From: Sulfitobacter sp. D7
GTDB taxonomy: Bacteria; Pseudomonadota; Alphaproteobacteria; Rhodobacterales; Rhodobacteraceae
DNA: 64,000 nucleotides
Assembly (NCBI RefSeq): GCF_003611275.1
Contig: NZ_CP020694.1
Coordinates: 3,132,001-3,196,000, forward strand
Reading direction: 5' to 3'
Shown here: positions 42,328-50,180 of the stretch, piece after piece
How the letters are laid out: every line of letters begins with the position of its first letter
Numbering within the stretch: position 1 is the first letter of the stretch
Made by a program: the position numbers and the translations under genes
Notes under the pieces: generated by a model
Database searches by the model: none
The model's input: only the letters and a program-made list of their open reading frames with translations
What the model was told of the DNA's origin: nothing

Positions 42328-43287
42328 ATGAGCTTTCGCATTCAGCCTGCCGCCCCTGCCCGTCCGAACCGCTGCCAGTTGTTTGGCCCCGGTTCCCGCC
42401 CGGCGATCTTTGAGAAAATGGCAGCCTCAGATGCGGATGTGATTAACCTCGACCTTGAGGACAGCGTCGCGCCGTCGGACAAAGACAGCGCCCGCGAAAA
42501 TATCATCAAGGCGATTTCGGAGATCGACTGGGGTAAAAAGACGCTTTCGGTCCGGATCAACGGGTTGGACACGCCCTATTGGTATCGCGACGTCGTCGAT
42601 CTGCTGGAACAGGCGGGGCCGCGTCTCGATCAGATCATGATCCCCAAAGTTGGCTGCGCGGCGGATGTCTATGCTGTTGACGCGCTCGCGACCGCTGTCG
42701 AGACCGCCATGGGCCGCGAGAAGAAAATTAGCTTTGAGGTGATCATCGAATCCGCGGCGGGCATCGCCCATGTGGAAGAGATCGCTGCCGCTTCGCCTCG
42801 CCTGCAAGCGATGTCGCTGGGGGCTGCCGATTTCGCGGCCTCAATGGGGATGCAGACCACCGGCATCGGTGGCACGCAGGAAAACTACTATATGCAGCGC
42901 GGTGAGCAAAAGCATTGGTCCGACCCATGGCACTGGGCGCAGGCCGCCATCGTCGCCGCCTGCCGCACCCATGGCGTGCTGCCTGTCGACGGGCCCTTTG
43001 GCGATTTTTCGGATGACGAGGGTTTCCGCGCGCAGGCGCGGCGGTCGGCGACATTGGGGATGGTGGGCAAATGGGCGATCCACCCCAAACAGGTCGCGCT
43101 GAGCAACGAGGTTTTCACGCCCTCCGAGGAGGCCGTGGCCGAGGCGCGGGAGATTCTCGCGGCGATGGAAGAAGCCAAGGCGAAGGGCGAAGGGGCGACG
43201 GTCTATAAGGGGCGTCTGGTGGATATCGCCAGCATCAAACAGGCCGAGGTGATTGTGCGCCAGTCCGAGATGATCGCCGGGGGCTGA
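42328..43287 (+). CDS. mcl1: L-malyl-CoA/beta-methylmalyl-CoA lyase
   Basis: A 319-residue HpcH/HpaI aldolase/citrate-lyase family enzyme. It is very close in sequence to Rhodobacter Mcl1 as I recall it: MSFRIQPAAPARPNRCQLFG start, INLDLEDSVAP, MIPKVGCAADVYAVDAL, EVIIESAAGIAHVEEI and KWAIHPKQVA. It cleaves (2R,3S)-beta-methylmalyl-CoA to propionyl-CoA and glyoxylate and L-malyl-CoA to acetyl-CoA and glyoxylate, in the ethylmalonyl-CoA pathway. A palindrome lies in its upstream region. Confidence 0.95.
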   Translation: MSFRIQPAAPARPNRCQLFGPGSRPAIFEKMAASDADVINLDLEDSVAPSDKDSARENIIKAISEIDWGKKTLSVRINGLDTPYWYRDVVDLLEQAGPRLDQIMIPKVGCAADVYAVDALATAVETAMGREKKISFEVIIESAAGIAHVEEIAAASPRLQAMSLGAADFAASMGMQTTGIGGTQENYYMQRGEQKHWSDPWHWAQAAIVAACRTHGVLPVDGPFGDFSDDEGFRAQARRSATLGMVGKWAIHPKQVALSNEVFTPSEEAVAEAREILAAMEEAKAKGEGATVYKGRLVDIASIKQAEVIVRQSEMIAGG

Positions 43288-43301
43288 GCGCCTGTGGCAG
43301 A

Positions 43302-43351
43302 CCGCCGGGGGCGCTGCCCCCGGACCCCCGCGGGTATTTGAAAAAGGATGA
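43302..43351. repeat. GC-rich stem-loop repeat typical of Rhodobacteraceae spacers
   Basis: CCGGGGGC (43305-43312), GCT loop, GCCCCCGG (43316-43323), then ACCCCCGCGGGTATTTGAAA and AAGGATGAAG. I recognise this pattern as a dispersed intergenic element in Roseobacter genomes. Only one copy is seen in this window. It may also act as the mcl1 terminator. Confidence 0.6.
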
Positions 43352-43391
43352 AGAGGTTAGGGTCTGCGCCTGCCTGCCTGTCAAACCCGCG

Positions 43392-43422
43392 TTGCAAACC
43401 GGCGCGTTGCGCTCCATATAAC
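43392..43422 (+). promoter_or_regulatory. Promoter candidate of accA
   Basis: TTGCAA (43392-43397) and TATAAC (43417-43422) with a 19-bp spacer, or CATATA (43415-43420) with 17 bp, 24 bp before the accA ATG. Confidence 0.4.
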
Positions 43423-43445
43423 AGGGCAACAAGCCGGAGCATGCA

Positions 43446-44408
43446 ATGACCCAATATTTGGATTTCGAAAAACCGCTGGCCGAGATCGAAGGCAAGGCGG
43501 AAGAGCTGCGGGCATTGGCCCGGTCCAACGAAGAGATGGACATCACCGATGAGGCCCGCGCGCTGGACAAAAAAGCGGCGGGGATGCTCGAAGACCTTTA
43601 TGGCTCATTGACGCCATGGCGCAAATGTCAGGTGGCGCGTCATCCAGAGCGGCCCCATTGCAAAGACTATATCGAAGCGCTTTTCACGGAATTCACACCG
43701 CTGGCAGGCGACCGCAATTTTGCCGATGATCTGGCCGTCATGGGCGGGCTGGCGCGGTTTAACGATACGCCGGTGGTGGTGATTGGCCATGAGAAAGGCA
43801 ATGACACCAAGAGCCGGATCGAGCGCAATTTCGGCATGGCGCGACCTGAGGGCTATCGCAAAGCGGTCCGGCTGATGGAATTGGCGGATAAATTTAATCT
43901 GCCGGTTGTGACCATCGTCGATACGCCCGGTGCCTATCCCGGCAAGGGCGCTGAGGAGCGTGGCCAGTCTGAGGCGATTGCCCGCTCGACGGAAAAATGC
44001 CTGCAGATTGGTGTGCCCCTGATCAGCGTGATCGTCGGCGAAGGCGGCTCTGGCGGGGCGGTGGCTTTTGCCACGGCGAACAGTGTCGCGATGCTGGAGC
44101 ATTCGGTTTATTCGGTGATCACGCCCGAAGGCTGTGCGTCGATCCTGTGGAAAGACAGCGAGAAGATGCGCGAAGCGGCTGAGCAGATGCGTTTGACGGC
44201 GAATGAGCTTAAGACCCTTGGTGTCATTGACCGGATCATTCCCGAACCGATGGGCGGCGCGCATCGTCATGCCGAAGAGTCGATCAACGCAGTGGGCAAG
44301 TCGATCGAAGCCATGCTCAAGGAACTCAACGGCAAGGACGGCAAGACTTTGGTCAAAGAGCGCCGGACCAAGTTCCTTGAGATGGGCCGTAAAGGGCTGG
44401 CGGCCTAG
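43446..44408 (+). CDS. accA: Acetyl-CoA carboxylase carboxyltransferase subunit alpha
   Basis: A 320-residue subunit that moves the carboxyl group from biotin to acetyl-CoA, the first step of fatty-acid synthesis. Start [60 protein letters not shown] and [20 protein letters not shown] are hallmarks. It is a single gene, as usual; partners accB, accC and accD are not in the window. Its stop overlaps the convergent GNAT gene stop. Confidence 0.97.
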   Translation: MTQYLDFEKPLAEIEGKAEELRALARSNEEMDITDEARALDKKAAGMLEDLYGSLTPWRKCQVARHPERPHCKDYIEALFTEFTPLAGDRNFADDLAVMGGLARFNDTPVVVIGHEKGNDTKSRIERNFGMARPEGYRKAVRLMELADKFNLPVVTIVDTPGAYPGKGAEERGQSEAIARSTEKCLQIGVPLISVIVGEGGSGGAVAFATANSVAMLEHSVYSVITPEGCASILWKDSEKMREAAEQMRLTANELKTLGVIDRIIPEPMGGAHRHAEESINAVGKSIEAMLKELNGKDGKTLVKERRTKFLEMGRKGLAA

Positions 44409-44851
44409 GCCAGCCGCCGCCGAAAACGCGGATCAGGCGTGATTTGATCGAAACCGGCGGCGCGGTAGAACCCCTGCGCGCGCCGGTTTTTTGTATCTGT
44501 TCCCACCGTCACATAGCTGCATCCCTGCGCCTTTGCATGGTCCAGCGCGGCGTCGACCAGTGCTTTGCCGATGCCGCGCCCGCGCGCGGTGTCGCAGACA
44601 AAGAGGTGGTGAAGGTCCATCCCCCTTGCGCCGAATTGCAACTGCATCTGCGGGCAGAGCGCCGCATAGCCATGCAGGCCGGTCGCGCCTTCGGCGACCA
44701 AGAGTGTCAGCCAAGGCGTGGGGCCAAGGCAGTCCCGTTCCAGCGCCGCAAGCGTGAGTGTGGCGGTGTCGCCGTGGTAGGCGGCCAGCGCGTGGGCCAG
44801 ATCGAGGACCATTGGGAGGTCGGATTTTTGGGCGGGTCGAATGGGGGGCAT
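44405..44851 (-). CDS. GNAT family N-acetyltransferase
   Basis: A 148-residue acetyltransferase with the acetyl-CoA loop [18 protein letters not shown] (motif A) and the C-terminal [13 protein letters not shown]. Substrate cannot be assigned. ATG 44851 follows AAAGAGA; the longer frame to 45058 is unsupported. The 4-bp overlap with accA leaves no room for a terminator. Confidence 0.83.
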   Translation of the reverse strand: MPPIRPAQKSDLPMVLDLAHALAAYHGDTATLTLAALERDCLGPTPWLTLLVAEGATGLHGYAALCPQMQLQFGARGMDLHHLFVCDTARGRGIGKALVDAALDHAKAQGCSYVTVGTDTKNRRAQGFYRAAGFDQITPDPRFRRRLA

Positions 44852-45144
44852 GTCGTCTCTTTCTGTGATCGCCACAGGGAGACAAGCAAAGCCGCGCTGT
44901 GGCGGCTTGTGGATATGGGAATAGGTGCCGCGCCGGTTAGGAGCGGGGATAATAGACTGTTGTGAAGCAGGTCTGTTCCATGAAGCGTAGATGCGCCTCT
45001 GCCGCGCACCTGTCAAGCGCCGCATATGTGACCCGGTGTGAGTTGCAAACGGCCTCAACGCAGCCGATATTTATACTACAGGGCGTCTGCGACACCCCTG
45101 TGCCGCCGGATGCCCTTGTTGATCACATCAAAAGGGAGCCTGTC

Positions 45145-45456
45145 ATGTATAAACGTATTCTCACCGCCGCCCTGCTCTTTGGCATGGCCTGCACCGGGCC
45201 ACCGGCTTGGGCTCAGGCTCTGGCCTGCGCCCCGCGCGCGGCGCTCGCCGCGCAATTGGAAACCGACTATGGCGAGATCCTCTCAGCGCGGGGGCTTCAA
45301 AATCCGGACGCGTTGCTCGAGGTCTTTGCCTCTCAGAAGAGTGGCAGCTTTACTATGCTGATAAGCCGGCCCGATGGCATAAGTTGCATTCTATCGACCG
45401 GTACGCATTGGATGGTCGAGCCTGTCGTGCCGCCGAAAAAGGGCGCGGCGAGCTGA
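45145..45456 (+). CDS. Secreted small protein of unknown function
   Basis: A 103-residue protein with a signal peptide (about 1-23, ILTAALLFGMACTGPPAWA). The mature part has Cys28 and Cys81, which could form a disulfide. No family is recognised. AAAGGGAG lies 6 nt before the ATG. It is likely periplasmic. Confidence 0.7.
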   Translation: MYKRILTAALLFGMACTGPPAWAQALACAPRAALAAQLETDYGEILSARGLQNPDALLEVFASQKSGSFTMLISRPDGISCILSTGTHWMVEPVVPPKKGAAS

Positions 45457-45470
45457 GCATGGGTCGGCAG

Positions 45471-46121
45471 TCAGCTGGCCAGCATCCGTAGGCCTTGAGT
45501 CACATCTGAGCGCACCGCCAGCCGCAGCCCCGGCTCATCCCCGGCGCGCAGGGCGGCGATGATCAGCCGGTGGAAATGCGGCGGCTCGGTCCGGCGCAGG
45601 CGGCCATAGAGCGCGCGCATGGTGGGGCCGAGTTGCAGCCAAACTGTTTCCGCCATGGCGAGCATGGCGGGTGCTTGGGCGCGCAGATAAAGCGTTCGGT
45701 GGAATTCGAGGTTGGTGCGGATGTAGCTGACCGCATCACGGTGGGCCACGGCCTCGGCGATATTGGTGTTGATGGTCTGCATCCGCTCGATCAGCGCCAT
45801 ATGCGCCCGCGGCAAGGCGCGTGACGCGAGTTCGACCTCCAAAAGCGCGCGGAGGGCGGCCAATTCCTCAATCCGTTCATTGCTGAGTTCGGGCGTGGAG
45901 ATGCGCCCAGAGGCCGACATCGTCAGCGCACCTTCTGCCGCCAAACGCCGCACCGCTTCGCGCGCGGGTGTCATGGAGACCTCATATTCCTTGCCGATGC
46001 CGCGCAGGGTCAGCGCGTGACCGGGCGGCAGATCGCCGTGCATGATCCGCGCGCGCAGGCGGCGGTAGACACGATCATGGGCCAGCGGTGTGGCCTCGAC
46101 AGGGCGGGGGCTGAGGTTCAT
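45471..46121 (-). CDS. GntR family transcriptional regulator (FCD subfamily)
   Basis: A 216-residue regulator. The N-terminal winged HTH (LTLRGIGKEYEVSMTPAREAVRRLAAEGAL) is followed by an FCD effector domain (about 80-205, with LEFHRTLYLRA carrying conserved His/Asn-type metal ligands). The effector is probably an organic acid. It is divergent from a Dabb gene; a perfect palindrome just upstream of its start suggests autoregulation. Confidence 0.9.
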   Translation of the reverse strand: MNLSPRPVEATPLAHDRVYRRLRARIMHGDLPPGHALTLRGIGKEYEVSMTPAREAVRRLAAEGALTMSASGRISTPELSNERIEELAALRALLEVELASRALPRAHMALIERMQTINTNIAEAVAHRDAVSYIRTNLEFHRTLYLRAQAPAMLAMAETVWLQLGPTMRALYGRLRRTEPPHFHRLIIAALRAGDEPGLRLAVRSDVTQGLRMLAS

Positions 46122-46128
46122 GATGCGG

Positions 46129-46140
46129 TTGTGATCACAA
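46129..46140. promoter_or_regulatory. Candidate GntR operator
   Basis: TTGTGATCACAA, a perfect 12-bp palindrome 8-19 bp upstream of the gntR ATG. The TTGT-N4-ACAA layout suits FCD-type GntR regulators. Confidence 0.5.
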
Positions 46141-46247
46141 ACGAGCCACCCGTCAAGCGCAGCATTTTGCGGCGCTGAGCACGATCACCCGTTGTCCCGG
46201 ACCCTGCGGCGATTTATCGGGGATAAAACCGCCAAAGGAGACGCGCC

Positions 46248-46541
46248 TTGACCAAACGAAACTTCATCCGTCATGTGGTCTTTTTCTCGGCCAAAGACCC
46301 CAAGTACATTCCTACGATCGTGGCGGGGCTTTGGAAATTGGCCGACATCCCGCATTCGACAACCTTCGAGATCTGCGAAAACACCCGTGTCGATGCGCTT
46401 TCGGGCGATGTGGATGTGGTCGTCTATGCCGAATTCCCCGATGCGGAGGCACTTGCCGCCTATAAGGCGCACCCGATCTACCAAGAATCCATCGATATCG
46501 TCCGCCCGCTGCGCGACATGCGCGTGCCTGCGGACTTTTAA
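46248..46541 (+). CDS. Dabb (stress-responsive A/B barrel) family protein
   Basis: A 97-residue dimeric alpha/beta-barrel protein: FIRHVVFFSAKDP at the start, DVDVVVYAEFPDAEALAAYK and HPIYQESIDIVRPL. Function is unknown. The start is TTG 46248, supported by AAAGGAG 7 nt upstream; no ATG fits. It may be a target of the divergent GntR regulator. pabB follows 8 bp later and may be co-transcribed. Confidence 0.82.
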   Translation: MTKRNFIRHVVFFSAKDPKYIPTIVAGLWKLADIPHSTTFEICENTRVDALSGDVDVVVYAEFPDAEALAAYKAHPIYQESIDIVRPLRDMRVPADF

Positions 46542-46549
46542 GGCGCAGC

Positions 46550-47671
46550 ATGGCTGGCCCTTGCGTCCTCTTTGATACTGGCCCGCTGGGAAGCGGCACG
46601 GGTTTTCATGCGCCCCGGCGGATCATCAGTGCCCAGACCCCCGCGGAGGTGCTCGCAGCCTATGCAGCCCTTGAGGCGGCACAGGCGGGAGGCGCATGGC
46701 TTGCTGGCTATGCGAGTTACGAGCTGGGCTACCTCGGCTCTGGTAAGCTGCGCGATCTGATGCCTGCGGAGCGCGGGCTGCCCCTGCTGCGTTTCGGGGT
46801 GTTTGATGCGCCTCAACCGCACCGTTTCGACGACGCAACTGGGGATGCGAGCCTGTCTGCCCTAACGCCGGATTGGGACTTTGCCGAGTATGAGGCCGCG
46901 TTTGCGCAGGTGCAGGACTTCATCACAGCCGGGGATATCTATCAGGCCAACCTGACCTTTGGGATGGAGGGGCGTTATAGCGGCACGCCTGCCGCCCTCT
47001 ATGCCCGGCTGCGGCAGCGTCAGAGGGTGGAACATGGGGCCTTCGTCGATCTTGGCGGCCCGGTCCTGCTGTCACGCTCGCCCGAGTTGTTCTTTGCGCT
47101 GACCGCGGACGGACACCTGACCGCGCGCCCGATGAAGGGCACCGCGCGGCGGGGGCGGGACGCCCATGAAGACGCCAAGCTGCGCGCCGATCTTGCCGCC
47201 TCGGAAAAGAACATGGCCGAGAACCTGATGATCGTGGACCTGCTGCGCAATGACATCAGCCGGATTGCCGAAGTGGGCAGTGTCGACGTGCCGAAACTGT
47301 TCGAGATCGAAACCTATGAGACCCTGCACCAGATGACCTCGCGGATCACGGCGCAGGTCTTGCCGGGCAAGCGGCTGGCCGAGATCTTCCACGCGCTTTT
47401 CCCCTGTGGCTCTATCACCGGCGCGCCGAAAATTCGCGCCATGCAGATCCTGCGCGCGCTAGAGCCCGCGCCGCGCGATGCCTATTGCGGGGCGGTGGGC
47501 TGGATCGCCCCCACGGGGGCCATGCAGTTCAACGTGGCGATCCGCACGGCGACCTGCCACGCGGATGGGCGGTTGCGGCTGAATGTCGGTGGTGGCGTGG
47601 TGCATGACAGCACGGCCGAGGATGAATATGCCGAAGCGCTGCTGAAAGCGCGCTTTGCGACCCTTGCCTAG
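46550..47671 (+). CDS. pabB: Aminodeoxychorismate synthase component I
   Basis: A 373-residue chorismate-binding enzyme that, with a PabA amidotransferase, makes 4-amino-4-deoxychorismate for folate. LTARPMKGTARRG contains the lysine motif of PabB and FPCGSITGAPKIRAMQIL the C-terminal metal and chorismate site. It is shorter than E. coli PabB (453), like other alphaproteobacterial short forms. pabA and pabC are not adjacent. The stop overlaps the convergent M48 peptidase stop by 4 bp. Confidence 0.92.
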   Translation: MAGPCVLFDTGPLGSGTGFHAPRRIISAQTPAEVLAAYAALEAAQAGGAWLAGYASYELGYLGSGKLRDLMPAERGLPLLRFGVFDAPQPHRFDDATGDASLSALTPDWDFAEYEAAFAQVQDFITAGDIYQANLTFGMEGRYSGTPAALYARLRQRQRVEHGAFVDLGGPVLLSRSPELFFALTADGHLTARPMKGTARRGRDAHEDAKLRADLAASEKNMAENLMIVDLLRNDISRIAEVGSVDVPKLFEIETYETLHQMTSRITAQVLPGKRLAEIFHALFPCGSITGAPKIRAMQILRALEPAPRDAYCGAVGWIAPTGAMQFNVAIRTATCHADGRLRLNVGGGVVHDSTAEDEYAEALLKARFATLA

Positions 47672-48369
47672 AACCGGTACCGATGCAGCCCGCCGCCATG
47701 GTCGCGCAGCCATTGGCGGGGGGCCTGATAATCACCGTATATCCGCGTGACCTCGGCCCAGAAGGCGGGCGAGTGGTTCATCTGCGCCAGATGCGCGACC
47801 TCATGGGCGGCGACATAGTCCAGCACCTCGGGCGGGGTCATGATCAGCCGCCACGAGAACATCAGTCCGCCATCACTGGTACAAGACCCCCAGCGTGAGC
47901 GCGTGTCGCGCAGGGTGATCCGGGCATAGGGCCTGCCCAGCAGGGCGGCATAGTCGTCACAGGCCCCGGCGAGGCGGTCGCGGGCCACTTCGCGCAGATG
48001 CGCCGCAAGACGTTTGCCGATGCTCTCCTCCGGGCCGGGCACGAAGATTTCTTCGGGGCCGATCCGCACGCCCCTCCCTTGCATCTCACGCCCCTGCCCG
48101 CCGCGCACCCGCAGCACCTTGCCGCCCACCGGCACCTCAGCCCCCGGCGCCACGATCACATCCTCGCCCCGCGCGGCGAGATGTTGGCGAATCCAGTCCT
48201 GTTTGGTCTCGGCAAAGGCCAAAGCCTCACGCTCGGCCAGACGTTTGGGCATGGTCAGGGTGACCCGCCCGTCCAGCTGCGAGATCCGCAATGAGATGCG
48301 TCGCGCGCGCGCCGAACGGCGCAGGATCAGCGGAATCGGCGGGTTGCCGGGCAGCACAGGGTCTTTCAT
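47668..48369 (-). CDS. YgjP-like (M48/SprT-type) metallopeptidase
   Basis: A 233-residue predicted zinc-dependent peptidase of the YgjP family. The zinc motif is AAHEVAHLAQMNHSPAFW (HExxH plus a third His). RSARARRISLRI near the start and DTRSRWGSCTSDGGLMFSWR are family signatures. It is soluble. Its function is unknown. Confidence 0.88.
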   Translation of the reverse strand: MKDPVLPGNPPIPLILRRSARARRISLRISQLDGRVTLTMPKRLAEREALAFAETKQDWIRQHLAARGEDVIVAPGAEVPVGGKVLRVRGGQGREMQGRGVRIGPEEIFVPGPEESIGKRLAAHLREVARDRLAGACDDYAALLGRPYARITLRDTRSRWGSCTSDGGLMFSWRLIMTPPEVLDYVAAHEVAHLAQMNHSPAFWAEVTRIYGDYQAPRQWLRDHGGGLHRYRF

Positions 48370-48480
48370 TACCGGAGCAACGTCCCTAGATAGAGGCCAA
48401 AGCCTTTGACAGTGCCCCCCTCATATGGCACTTGGCCGGAATCATCTACACGCAACAGCAATATTATAAAGGGGTGTTTC

Positions 48481-48810
48481 ATGCCCAACGAAGAATGGGG
48501 AACCAAGCGCCTGTGCCCCACTACGGGCAAGCGCTTCTATGACCTCAATAAGAATCCGATCATCAGCCCCTACACGGGCGAAGAGGTCGAGGTCGATAAC
48601 TCCAAGTCGCGCATGATCGCGGCGGATGCCGAGGATGCGGTCACAGCCAAAGCCAAGAAGGGCGACAAGGCGAACGACGAATCGCTGGTCGATGACGATG
48701 ACTCGGTCGACGTGGATCTGGACGACGACATCCTTGATGACGAAGACGATGATGACGATACAGTTCCGCTCGACGATCTGGCCGATGTGGCCTCGGACGA
48801 CGAGGACTAA
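48481..48810 (+). CDS. FYDLN acid family protein (TIGR02300)
   Basis: A 109-residue protein. The first 40 residues (MPNEEWGTKRLCPTTGKRFY, then DLNKNPIISPYTGEE) match the alphaproteobacterial FYDLN-acid family. The C-terminal half is a near-continuous Asp/Glu run and probably disordered. Function is unknown. ATG 48481 follows AAAGGGG. A frame starting at 48406 is not supported. It lies just before a tRNA-Ala gene. Confidence 0.9.
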   Translation: MPNEEWGTKRLCPTTGKRFYDLNKNPIISPYTGEEVEVDNSKSRMIAADAEDAVTAKAKKGDKANDESLVDDDDSVDVDLDDDILDDEDDDDDTVPLDDLADVASDDED

Positions 48811-48816
48811 TTAATC

Positions 48817-48856
48817 GGCGGCGGGGTCAATTTTCCGCTTGATCCCGCCTCCGCCA
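48817..48856 (+). terminator. Hairpin after the FYDLN acid gene
   Basis: GGCGGCGGGGTCAA (48817-48830) pairs imperfectly with TTGATCCCGCCTCCGCC (48839-48855). It overlaps the -35 box of the tRNA promoter; no clear T run follows. Confidence 0.45.
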
Positions 48857-48867
48857 GCGCCTAATTA
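48839..48867 (+). promoter_or_regulatory. Promoter of tRNA-Ala
   Basis: TTGATC (48839-48844), 17-bp spacer, TAATTA (48862-48867), 36 bp before the tRNA. Confidence 0.5.
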
Positions 48868-48903
48868 GCGGCACAGAACGACCCGGATCAAATGATCCAC
48901 GAT

Positions 48904-48979
48904 GGGGCCTTAGCTCAGCTGGGAGAGCGCCTGCATGGCATGCAGGAGGTCAGCGGTTCGATCCCGCTAGGCTCCACCA
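48904..48979 (+). tRNA. tRNA-Ala (GGC anticodon)
   Basis: A 76-nt cloverleaf. Acceptor arms are GGGGCCT and AGGCTCC, and the 3' CCA is encoded. The D-arm TAGCTCAGCTGGGAGAGC and T-loop GGTTCGATCCC are canonical. The anticodon stem CCTGC/GCAGG encloses loop ATGGCAT, giving anticodon GGC, which reads GCC and GCT. Confidence 0.96.
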
Positions 48980-49273
48980 AGCCTTTTGCAAAGCAAAAGG
49001 CGTCGCGCGGCAGTCGCTTCGAAGAAGCGATGAGAGCGCAGCGCAACAACCCCTACAACCGATACCCTCTATCTGACCATGGCAAACGATGCTTTGCGAT
49101 CAAAATCTTTAGACCACCCCCTGCCTACTGGTCGCTGATCTGTCTCGCCTCTTGCCACTATGCCGCGCCCATGATGTGCACTGCCTAGCGAAGGCCAAAC
49201 CTTGCCAAATCGCCAACCCATTGGGATAGGCTGATGATAGCTGGTCGTGCTGCACGCTTATTTCTGGACCCGC
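48980..49273. other. Intergenic region after tRNA-Ala
   Basis: It begins with a perfect hairpin, GCCTTTTGC (48981-48989) and GCAAAAGGC (48993-49001), and a second one, TCGCTT/AAGCGA around 49015-49031; the first may end the tRNA transcript. The rest shows no gene. An ORF track through here overlaps the tRNA itself and is spurious. Confidence 0.5.
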
Positions 49274-50038
49274 TTAAGAGATCGCCCGTCGGATCAGGTT
49301 CAACCCCGCCACCATCAGCACCAGCAACGTCATCTTGCGGAACAGCACCGGGTCCACCCGGTCCATCAACTTGCTGCCCAGCCAGACGCCCAGCATCACC
49401 GGCAGGATCAACAGCGCGGAAAACGGCCATGTCTGCGCATTCAGCACTCCTGACCCGATATGCGCCGCCAATAGCGCCACAGCGCCCAGCCCGTAGATCA
49501 CACCTTGGATTCGCATCTGGTCATGTTTCTCGGTTCCGAGCGCGGTGAGATAGGCCACCGTGGGCGGCCCCCAAATGCCCGAAATCCCTCCGACGGCCCC
49601 GGCAAAACCGCCCACCAGCGCCTCAACCTTGGCCGAGCGCTGCGGCAGGTGGAATTTATGCTTGGACAGTTGCAGCAGCGCGAACAGCACCACCGGCACC
49701 CCGATCATCAAGAGCATCACGGTGGCGGGCACCAGCCGCACCATCTGCGCGGAGAGCACCAGCATCACGCCGCCGCAAACCAAGAAAACCCAGAACAGCC
49801 GGATCGAACGCAGCGCCGCCTGCGGCCCCTGCCGCAGCGCTTGGAACGCATTGGCCAGCACCGTCGGCAGAATCAGCCCCGCCAGCGCCAATTCGGGCGC
49901 CATAAAGGTCGTGAGACCAGAAATCAGCACGAGCGGCAGAGCAAAACCAACAACGCCCTTCACGAACCCGCCACAGAGGCCGATTGCAAGTGCAGCATAG
50001 AATTCGAACGGAGTGAGAAAGGGGAAAATACTGTCCAT
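49274..50038 (-). CDS. Sulfite exporter TauE/SafE family protein
   Basis: A 254-residue membrane protein with about eight helices in two repeats. GGFVKGVVGFALPLVLISGL and GGFAGAVGGISGIWGPPTVA are the repeated TauE/SafE motifs. Members export sulfite, sulfoacetate or other organosulfonates or anions; the substrate is unknown. ATG 50038 is chosen; GTG 50071 is possible. Confidence 0.87.
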   Translation of the reverse strand: MDSIFPFLTPFEFYAALAIGLCGGFVKGVVGFALPLVLISGLTTFMAPELALAGLILPTVLANAFQALRQGPQAALRSIRLFWVFLVCGGVMLVLSAQMVRLVPATVMLLMIGVPVVLFALLQLSKHKFHLPQRSAKVEALVGGFAGAVGGISGIWGPPTVAYLTALGTEKHDQMRIQGVIYGLGAVALLAAHIGSGVLNAQTWPFSALLILPVMLGVWLGSKLMDRVDPVLFRKMTLLVLMVAGLNLIRRAIS

Positions 50039-50180
50039 ACCGCTACATAGCACCCCCTCGGGCAGCCGCACGTCAAAAATGAGCGCGCAAGATTAAAACA
50101 AAATGCTGCAGTAAAACGTATCTTTGTTGTGCTGCGACTGCGAAAGGTCTATGTCTTCCCCAAGCAAGAAAGGACAGCTC

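Noticed and set aside
48892..49188. 98-residue frame over the tRNA-Ala gene
   Set aside because: It reads through the tRNA and its hairpins; the tRNA is certain and the peptide has no features.
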